Of a stretch of DNA of 20,514 nucleotides, positions 15,008 through 20,514 are shown piece after piece (the stretch's first letter is position 1; every line of letters begins with the position of its first letter). The stretch is from Akkermansiaceae bacterium (lineage in GTDB: Bacteria; Verrucomicrobiota; Verrucomicrobiia; Verrucomicrobiales; Akkermansiaceae). The stretch spans positions 1 through 20,514 of the forward strand of contig JALZUH010000227.1 of assembly GCA_023301645.1 (NCBI GenBank). The letters run 5' to 3'. The notes under the pieces were generated by a model. That model saw nothing but the letters and a program-made list of their open reading frames with translations, did no database searches and was not told the origin of the DNA. A program made the position numbers and the translations under genes.

Positions 15008-17121
15008 TGAAACATTCATCTACAGCACCTAGCCATCGCTACAGCACTAGAATAAACTCTAGAACATCCCTCAGAAAGGGCTTCGCCTCTATTCTCACCG
15101 TTTTCTCGATAGGGGCATTCTTGTTACTTATCCTAATATCGATGTATCGAACTACGATCGAGTCCCAAAGAACGGTCAGGAACAACAGCCTCAGAGGCGA
15201 CTATCAGCACCGCGAGGAAGCATTCTTGAGAGCGTTGATAGCCAACACCCCTAATGTTACGATAGCTACCATGCAAGATAACTCTTGGCCCAATAGCGCG
15301 CTCAGATTTTCATTAAGGTGGGACCCTATCATCATTAAATCATTACTCCAATCCAATGCTAGTGTAGCCGCCAGCGATACCGACTTGGCAACCCTGGGGC
15401 TCACACCTGCCAACCTCAGGAAAGGCCACACTGCTGATAACGCTAACGGGACCCTCATACCGACCAATGTAGTGCTTCGCTCCAGCTCACCCAATTTTGG
15501 CTCTTCTAATGGAAGTGGATCCTTTACTACAGGAGTTAGTAGTGTTGGCTCACCTTTAGCGGTAAACCCAGAATATCCAGTCCCTCTATACTCACCTCTC
15601 AATGCGATACGAAACCGAACCAGAAACTACCCTACCATCTGCCACCGATTCGAGTATAACACTGATGTAGATGGCTGGGTGGGCGCTGACACGACAGCGT
15701 ATCCACAATTTAATATTCTTCCCTCCCCATCATCACACTTTAGTTACAAGAGCACTAACACCCTCGTAGCCAAGCATAACTGGTGGGCCTTCGAGCTGGA
15801 TTTTGCCAGAGAGGACAGAAACCTGACAGCCCTAGCTGGCAACGCCAAGGAATACATCTATTCTCTCTATGAAATACCTTCTCAGTTAGCCCTCAGCTCG
15901 AACTCATCAGCCAACTTTGGAGCATTCAGTGATGGCACGCCATGGGGTGCCCAAGTTAACTTACAAGGAGCTGTCTTCGCTGAAACCTTAGCTACAACTG
16001 GGGATTTCGCAGTAGATGCCGTATCTAGTCGTAAAGGTGCTGCCATATCAGCCGGGACTACGTTTAACAACTCAACGATCACAGGTGCCGCAGTCGGCTC
16101 AAATCCAATGCAGAGTGAACAAAGAGAGCTCGCCGAATCAAACGACCAAACATTCCCAATAAGCTCCTCCTCTGATGGAGGCAAGGTGGCGTTCATTCCA
16201 ATCAATCGCGACATTAGCTTCTACGATCGATTTGCTGGCAGGTTAAGCCTTGCAGACGCTGACAGTATTCAAGAACAACAGATTAATGTCGGAATAAGTG
16301 TTACTACAACAAGATGGGCATACTACAGTAATGGTGCACACCAATGCGCTATCAACCTCGACATTATTGGTGTTATTTCTGACACAGATCAAACTGCCAC
16401 AACCATTCAGCTCAGATACTTCAGAAATGGAGCAAAGCAATCTACAACCTATAGCACAGTAGGTGTAGCAGGCAGTGTCGTCTGGCCCGACTCAACATCA
16501 GCCAGCGGGCTTGACTTCCCCTTTCACAATGAAATATCCAGTAATGGCACCCCTAGGCTAGCAGTATACATGGATCGACTAGCGCCCTTTCTCACCACGC
16601 TCAATGCAGATACACCTGATATCAATCACTCCATCTCTGTAAATGCCGACTACACTGATGTATTCATACGTGACCCAGCTACCGATTACGATACTACTAA
16701 TTCAATCGTGCTAAAAAACGCCGAAGACTTCACCGACTACACAAAAGGGTTTTCCCTAGTCACCAATATGCGATTAATCCTACCGGGCAGCGTGAATACT
16801 ACCCCCCTATCTGACGCAAACCTCCCCGAAGGCATCAACCCGGTAGCCGGAGAACCTTTCTACCCTCCTACATCTATCTTCTCGCCCCAGAAACGCTTCG
16901 GAGACCGCAGCACCGCATCAAACATCACTATCAACGGTCAAATTGGATCGATTGGTCAGGATAGCAGCACATTCTCCAACCCCCTCGACCTCAAATCCGG
17001 AACCAATGCCATCTTAGACCCAGACAGAATCGCAGCAAACCTAACCTCCATCGACCACCCAGGTGAATTACCTCCCATTAACATGATGAACTGGATGATC
17101 ACCATCAGAGAGAAAAAGTAA
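15007..17121 (+). CDS. Large prepilin-like protein 3 (possible tip subunit), 704 aa
   Basis: ATG at 15007 overlaps the stop of prepilin 2. A 25-residue basic leader ends in RKG, followed by FASILTVFSIGAFLLLILISMY. Position +5 is Leu, not Glu, the same exception seen in GspK/PilX-type tip subunits. The ~650-residue exported part is Ser/Thr/Asn-rich and unrecognised. It contains a central stretch reminiscent of a beta-helix (VNLQGAVFAETLATTGDFAVD ... ISAGTTFNNSTITGA, ~320-360), and YPPTSIFSPQKRFGDR near residue 620. It is by far the largest member and resembles Verru_Chthon protein A in placement and N-terminus (inference). Probably the cap or adhesin-like end of a short filament. A longer frame back to 14890 is a shadow of the upstream gene. 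Confidence 0.8.
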   Translation: MKHSSTAPSHRYSTRINSRTSLRKGFASILTVFSIGAFLLLILISMYRTTIESQRTVRNNSLRGDYQHREEAFLRALIANTPNVTIATMQDNSWPNSALRFSLRWDPIIIKSLLQSNASVAASDTDLATLGLTPANLRKGHTADNANGTLIPTNVVLRSSSPNFGSSNGSGSFTTGVSSVGSPLAVNPEYPVPLYSPLNAIRNRTRNYPTICHRFEYNTDVDGWVGADTTAYPQFNILPSPSSHFSYKSTNTLVAKHNWWAFELDFAREDRNLTALAGNAKEYIYSLYEIPSQLALSSNSSANFGAFSDGTPWGAQVNLQGAVFAETLATTGDFAVDAVSSRKGAAISAGTTFNNSTITGAAVGSNPMQSEQRELAESNDQTFPISSSSDGGKVAFIPINRDISFYDRFAGRLSLADADSIQEQQINVGISVTTTRWAYYSNGAHQCAINLDIIGVISDTDQTATTIQLRYFRNGAKQSTTYSTVGVAGSVVWPDSTSASGLDFPFHNEISSNGTPRLAVYMDRLAPFLTTLNADTPDINHSISVNADYTDVFIRDPATDYDTTNSIVLKNAEDFTDYTKGFSLVTNMRLILPGSVNTTPLSDANLPEGINPVAGEPFYPPTSIFSPQKRFGDRSTASNITINGQIGSIGQDSSTFSNPLDLKSGTNAILDPDRIAANLTSIDHPGELPPINMMNWMITIREKK

Positions 17122-17356
17122 TTCCGTATCGCGAACAAGCTATGCCTTAGTAGTAAACGCTGTGGACTAGTTTATTAAACACAGACCTCTCCTCCTCCCC
17201 CCAACAATAGCAACTTTATCGATTATAAAGACCAATATATATCAAAAACATCAAATATGTATTTGCCACACATTACATTTCATGCCATTAACATAGTTGA
17301 AATTTAATATACGCCTATCCAAATCGGTAGGCAAACAACCCATAGCAACTACAATT

Positions 17357-18067
17357 ATGAAACTACAATACCCACTACTAGCTATAATACTAACTGGCTC
17401 GATCCTCACTGCGACATCAAATGCTCAGGAAGAAATCCCAACGGGATCACTCACTATCGGCACAGGAGTTGATGCAGTTTCAGAAGGGACTGTTCCAGTT
17501 CTTAAATGGACAATAAACCATCCTCAAGCTCCCATCGACACTGAGACGCTCGAAGTCACCAACAGGACAAATATGGCCGTTCAGGTTCTTGGCACGTCGA
17601 TTGTCGTTCGTCGTCAGAAAAGATTCACCAACACCGAAATGAAGTTTACCGGCGAGTCTGACTGGACACACGTTTTCCAAGGCTACGACACCGACGTTGA
17701 TGTATCAAAGGTCGTTCTAACTAGAGATTTGGAAGCTGGTGACAAAATCGAATTCCGCACACAGAGAGAGAGCTCAACAGGAGGCGTCGATGATTGGAGA
17801 TTTTTCACTCCTGAAGATGAGAATAACCACCACGTCAATATATTCCGTGATGGTGACCCTCTTCCGTGGACTAACCTAGCCGCCACTTCACAAAGAACAA
17901 TCGACGACTTTCTTGCAGCCTACTTGAACCAGGAAGAAACTCACGTGCTTCTAGATAATAACCAGATCATTATTGCCGTAGAAATGGGAAGATCTGCACC
18001 TGGCGACAGAGGATTCGACATGCAGGATGCTATCTTCTTACTCACATTCACTGAGATTAAAGAATAA
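17357..18067 (+). CDS. Secreted protein of unknown function, prepilin-cassette neighbour 1
   Basis: From ATG at 17357 the 236-residue product has a clean signal peptide (LLAIILTGSILTATSNA, cleavage before QEEIP). The mature part begins PTGSLTIGTGVDAVSEGTVPVLKW and appears to be one or two beta-sandwich-like domains with an acidic character; no catalytic motif or membrane segment is visible. An earlier ATG at 17297 would add 20 basic residues and spoil the signal peptide. The 235-bp space before it is A/T-rich and probably holds a promoter, though none is certain (ttgcca at about 17261 is the best -35-like element). It is read in the same direction as the prepilin genes and is 37 bp from the next gene. 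Confidence 0.75.
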   Translation: MKLQYPLLAIILTGSILTATSNAQEEIPTGSLTIGTGVDAVSEGTVPVLKWTINHPQAPIDTETLEVTNRTNMAVQVLGTSIVVRRQKRFTNTEMKFTGESDWTHVFQGYDTDVDVSKVVLTRDLEAGDKIEFRTQRESSTGGVDDWRFFTPEDENNHHVNIFRDGDPLPWTNLAATSQRTIDDFLAAYLNQEETHVLLDNNQIIIAVEMGRSAPGDRGFDMQDAIFLLTFTEIKE

Positions 18068-18104
18068 GTTTCAAACTTCATCAATCACACCACTAATCCA
18101 CTCT

Positions 18105-18557
18105 ATGTTATTTCAAAAAGCTGCTTACTCCATCGTAGCTGTCATCTTGTGTGCGAGCCCTTCATGGGTTAGCGCACAAGACAGTGACTCTGGTTACACT
18201 AAAGCAACCACCGTCAGGAAAAAATCCAACATCGTAGACAGATCTACCCTATTAACAGGCAGTGGAAGATGGGCCATGGTTCCTAAAACAGCACTCCTTC
18301 ATTTACCCCAGAGGTATAATGACAAGGTTGTCACCAAGCCCAACGGTAAGCTAATGAGCTGGTCGGATTTTTTGAGAAAGCATAGGAGCTGGATACACAC
18401 ACATGAAGTAACTCTCAATCAAGCGAGAGGACTAGAAGTCATCGATGCTAAAGTCATAGATGCATACAAAGGAATGGGAAAGGTTGTCATTGCTACATAC
18501 AACAAAAACCCTACCGGCATGATGGCCCCGGCCCTAGCAACACCAGAAAAGAAATAG
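18105..18557 (+). CDS. Small basic secreted protein of unknown function, prepilin-cassette neighbour 2
   Basis: From ATG at 18105 the 150-residue product has a signal peptide (AAYSIVAVILCASPSWVSA, cleavage before QDSDS). The mature part is Lys/Arg-rich and carries SGRWAMVPKTALLHLPQRY and LMSWSDFLRKHRSWIHTHEV, with no cysteine after the signal and no known domain. A basic exported protein next to acidic-looking partners and a prepilin set could be a binding partner or assembly factor; this is inference from position only. An upstream in-frame ATG at 18027 lies inside the preceding gene and would destroy the signal peptide. Confidence 0.72.
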   Translation: MLFQKAAYSIVAVILCASPSWVSAQDSDSGYTKATTVRKKSNIVDRSTLLTGSGRWAMVPKTALLHLPQRYNDKVVTKPNGKLMSWSDFLRKHRSWIHTHEVTLNQARGLEVIDAKVIDAYKGMGKVVIATYNKNPTGMMAPALATPEKK

Positions 18558-18641
18558 AGAAGGTGCAAGCAGTCAAGCTGGCACTAGTCACCAGTCGATT
18601 AATCGATCGACCATTATAACCCAACCTAATAACATCAAATC

Positions 18642-19655
18642 ATGAAAACTTCCATAGCCTTAAGTTTACTTACTTCATCAATTCTCATTGCTGCGGAAAG
18701 TGACTACACAAACCTCATCACTCAAACCCCAGAGGGCGCCCCAATCCAATACCTCGAAGATATTCCGAATGTAGGCAGTGATTACGCACCTCTAGCCATT
18801 GTGGGCGAATCACTTTTTGAGTTACACACAACTCATAATGAAACTGGCGTAAGTTACCTACTGGATGAGCATGTGACCTCTGGCTTCAATCCCAAAGTTA
18901 ACATTACAGTAGTTTCACCAGACCCTAATGTATATGCTAGCGGACAGAGATACTCTCGTGTCAACAAGCCCTATACTGTTAAATACACCATTACGGGAAT
19001 TAAACCAACTTCTGAAGTTGCTCAAGCTCGTGCTGTCATCCTAGAAAAGGAACGCACCATCACAGGGCTAGATAACAGCACCAGTAGCACGACACTAACC
19101 AAAACGATCAGCACTGAGGCGCCCCAGAGTGAAACTGACAATGCTAATATGAGCAATGCTTTGGAAACTAAAAACATCTACACATTCTTCCAGAATTTAG
19201 AAGACCCATCAGAGGCTAAAGCTCTGGAAAGTGCAACTGTTCGCATTTTCCCAAATGCTGAAGGTGCTGTTTGTAAAGACAGCTCATTCGATCACTTTGG
19301 CATACCACTTGAATCTTTTGAATCTTTCCCACCAGTAGAAATTGCCGTTAAGAACATTTACCCAGGTGCCGACGTTGTTCTCAGAGTTCAAGCAGCAGGC
19401 AAGTCTGTTGACCCGTCAGACGATATCATCCTAGCTACAACAGGCACAACCGCTGCATACAGTAACACCTTTAGTCAGACAGAAATTGCTGAAAAACTGG
19501 AAGTGGCTGGTATCGTTTCTACTAACAGCCCGGTGACTCACACTTTGAGCCTTATTGAGCGTTCAGTATATGGTGACGTGGTATTGCACCAGTCACAGTT
19601 CATCCTCCACTCTATCCCGATAAACGTTAACGCGAATATCGTGGGATCTGAGTAA
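18642..19655 (+). CDS. Secreted Ser/Thr-rich protein of unknown function, prepilin-cassette neighbour 3
   Basis: The 337-residue product has a short signal peptide (MKTSIALSLLTSSILIAA, cleavage near ESDYTN) and a long Thr/Ser/Val-rich, probably all-beta exported part (for example KVNITVVSPDPNVYASG, YTVKYTITGIKP and VLRVQAAGKSVD). Only one cysteine (C-K-D, about residue 210) is seen after the signal. No enzymatic motif or C-terminal sorting signal is recognised. It is the last gene before the large hairpin terminator. The 84-bp space upstream contains a 10-bp palindrome (cgattaatcg, 18596-18605) and may hold its own promoter. A surface-structure or matrix role is a guess from context. Confidence 0.75.
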   Translation: MKTSIALSLLTSSILIAAESDYTNLITQTPEGAPIQYLEDIPNVGSDYAPLAIVGESLFELHTTHNETGVSYLLDEHVTSGFNPKVNITVVSPDPNVYASGQRYSRVNKPYTVKYTITGIKPTSEVAQARAVILEKERTITGLDNSTSSTTLTKTISTEAPQSETDNANMSNALETKNIYTFFQNLEDPSEAKALESATVRIFPNAEGAVCKDSSFDHFGIPLESFESFPPVEIAVKNIYPGADVVLRVQAAGKSVDPSDDIILATTGTTAAYSNTFSQTEIAEKLEVAGIVSTNSPVTHTLSLIERSVYGDVVLHQSQFILHSIPINVNANIVGSE

Positions 19656-19667
19656 TTCTGAGTAATT
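19647..19667 (+). repeat. 10-bp tandem duplication across the stop codon of the last cassette-neighbour gene
   Basis: tctgagtaatt occurs at 19647-19657 and again at 19657-19667, sharing one T. The first copy contains the TAA stop at 19653-19655; the second carries TAA in another frame. Confidence 0.75.
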
Positions 19668-19691
19668 AATACCTACTCGACCAATAATAGC

Positions 19692-19755
19692 AGGTCACTT
19701 AAGTGGGCGTAGCTGATGAAATTCATCAGCCGCACCATTTCAAGTGGCCTTTTTA
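19692..19755 (+). terminator. Large two-tier hairpin terminator
   Basis: The outer stem aggtcactt/aagtggcct (19692-19700 with 19742-19750, one G-U pair) is followed by ttttattttt. Inside it sits a second hairpin, gctgatg/catcagc around aaatt (19712-19730), extended imperfectly by flanking gtggcg/cgcac-like bases. The long T-rich tail makes it a convincing rho-independent terminator for the secreted-protein genes; the ~40-nt insertion inside the stem is longer than usual. Confidence 0.8.
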
Positions 19756-19780
19756 TTTTTGAATATTAGCCTGATTACAG

Positions 19781-19992
19781 CCTAAGAGGCTTATAGGGAA
19801 GCACTCCGGAACACTCCCTTAGTCGGAGCGATTAACAAGCACACAGCTTAGCCCAGCCCGCAGCAAGCAGTTCTTTGACTAGAGCCATACATCTGTCCTT
19901 ATCAAGTTCAGCAAATCAATGAGCTGCTTTTCATATTTACCGATAGATTCGTGCACGTTAGAGCACTCACAGCACTGGGCCCCACAGGTAGC
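19781..19992 (-). pseudogene. Decayed, frameshifted relative of the adjacent coiled-coil gene
   Basis: On the - strand one frame (19992 to a TAG at 19879) reads a Cys-rich start CGAQCCECSNV and then EKQLIDLLNLIRTD. A shifted frame (about 19915 to TAA at 19832) reads ALVKELLAA, and further on KPLR is encoded at 19781-19793. The same blocks occur in the same order in the gene at 20101-20514 as EEQLIELLKMMRAD, LLKEQLAE and KPLR. At the DNA level cctaagaggctta is identical (19781 and 20179), an 18-mer matches at 16 positions (19861 and 20250), and atgagctgct is identical (19919 and 20306). Stops and frameshifts make it non-functional as one protein, though the 37-codon Cys-rich piece could be expressed. 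Nothing else was recognised in 19993-20100. Confidence 0.6.
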
Positions 19993-20100
19993 TTAATGTT
20001 ACAGTGCTATCAATCTATACAAGCTCTACCCAGATAAGGCTGAACACCAATATCGTAAATTCTGAGTTATCGATGTTCAATCACTCCTCTACAAAGCCCC

Positions 20101-20514
20101 TTACTTAGGAGGAAGCAGCTGGTTGAACTCATTATCATCAGCGGTGGTATCGAGTGATCTAGCTCTCTCTGAGACTGTCCTAAGAGGCTTAAAAGAGTCA
20201 CTCTGTGCATCTAGTCTAAAATTCGCCTTATCAAGCTCGCCATTCGTCTCAGCGAGCTGTTCTTTGAGCAGCTTTTGATCAGCTCTCATCATCTTGAGGA
20301 GCTCTATGAGCTGCTCTTCTCGTCTGTCCCTAGACTTAACCTCTCTTTCAATAGTGGGATCCACTGAAGCTAGCTTTGGTGGATGAGTATTTTCAGAGCT
20401 AGCAATATACTTATCACTAGAGGAAGGGCCGGCATTGTTTGAAGCGCCCTTGTTAGCTTCATGCAGAGCCTTATCTACATTCTTATCCAGTGAGTCCGCA
20501 GATTGTGTAAGCTC
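20101..20514 (-). CDS. Coiled-coil protein of unknown function, 5' end beyond window
   Basis: The frame is open to the right edge, so only the C-terminal 137 residues are visible; the GTG at 20364 is an internal codon rather than the likely start. The visible part opens with a Ser/Asn/Lys/Glu-rich polar stretch (ending HPPKLASVDPTIE) and continues into a ~45-residue coiled coil (REEQLIELLKMMRADQKLL, KEQLAETNGELDKANFRLD), then a polar tail ending in NQLLPPK. There is no membrane segment, cysteine or catalytic motif in this part. It faces the secreted-protein genes convergently across 445 bp, and a decayed related copy of its coiled-coil segment lies directly downstream. Function not recognisable from this fragment. 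Confidence 0.7.
   Translation of the reverse strand, partial: ELTQSADSLDKNVDKALHEANKGASNNAGPSSSDKYIASSENTHPPKLASVDPTIEREVKSRDRREEQLIELLKMMRADQKLLKEQLAETNGELDKANFRLDAQSDSFKPLRTVSERARSLDTTADDNEFNQLLPPK

Noticed and set aside
13956..17121. A complete type II secretion or type IV pilus locus
   Set aside because: Only prepilin-like subunits are present; no ATPase, inner-membrane platform, secretin or prepilin peptidase gene lies in the window.
18596..18605. Palindrome cgattaatcg upstream of the last secreted-protein gene
   Set aside because: Ten-bp palindromes of this kind are expected by chance in a window of this size, and no second copy was found.
19656..20100. Insertion sequence, integrase attachment site or tRNA in the long gap
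   Set aside because: No transposase-like frame, terminal inverted repeats with target duplication, or cloverleaf could be found; the gap is explained by a terminator and a decayed coiled-coil gene copy.

Overview
The window looks like chromosomal DNA from a marine-type member of the Verrucomicrobia (inference). The support is a three-gene prepilin cassette resembling the 'Verru_Chthon' cassettes known from that phylum, several secreted proteins of the kind found beside them, an almost complete lack of Shine-Dalgarno sequences, and ordinary Gram-negative housekeeping genes. No tRNA, rRNA, CRISPR array, insertion sequence or integrase was seen.

Positions 1-5610 (all +): the tail of a PAS/AraC-type regulator overlaps a ketose 3-epimerase-family TIM barrel, which suggests a locally controlled sugar-conversion pair. 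Next come a biotin-dependent carboxyltransferase (5S/OadA type) with no biotinyl domain and a long unrecognised C-terminal part, a cysteine-free ArsR-type HTH fused to a SAM methyltransferase, and a lipoprotein with a phosphodiester glycosidase (NAGPA) domain. Positions 5752-7053 encode a membrane-anchored coiled-coil/OmpA-like protein that ends at a bidirectional terminator shared with folD.

Positions 7184-10884 (all -): panD is followed by a tight run secG - rhomboid protease - DUF374 acyltransferase - folD with 11-21 bp gaps, probably one transcript. panD is divergent from ychF (10989-12104, +), which ends at a clear terminator.

Positions 12352-19655: a cell-envelope and secretion-type region. 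A secreted protein with double-psi beta-barrel-like features and an outward-facing small secreted protein flank three prepilin-like genes joined by TAATG stop/start overlaps. The third is a 704-residue protein that lacks the usual Glu at +5, as expected for a tip-like (GspK/PilX-type) component. Three genes for secreted proteins of unknown function follow in the same direction up to a large hairpin terminator. This block is the best candidate for a poorly described system: a secreted filament or pseudopilus with its accessory proteins, but without its own ATPase, platform or secretin genes.

Positions 19656-20514: after the terminator lies a 445-bp gap holding a decayed, frameshifted relative of the coiled-coil gene that runs off the right edge on the - strand. 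The two are collinear over about 140 bp at an offset of roughly 390 bp. A small recurring pattern is also present: in three genes the stop codon sits inside a short, near-perfect direct duplication.
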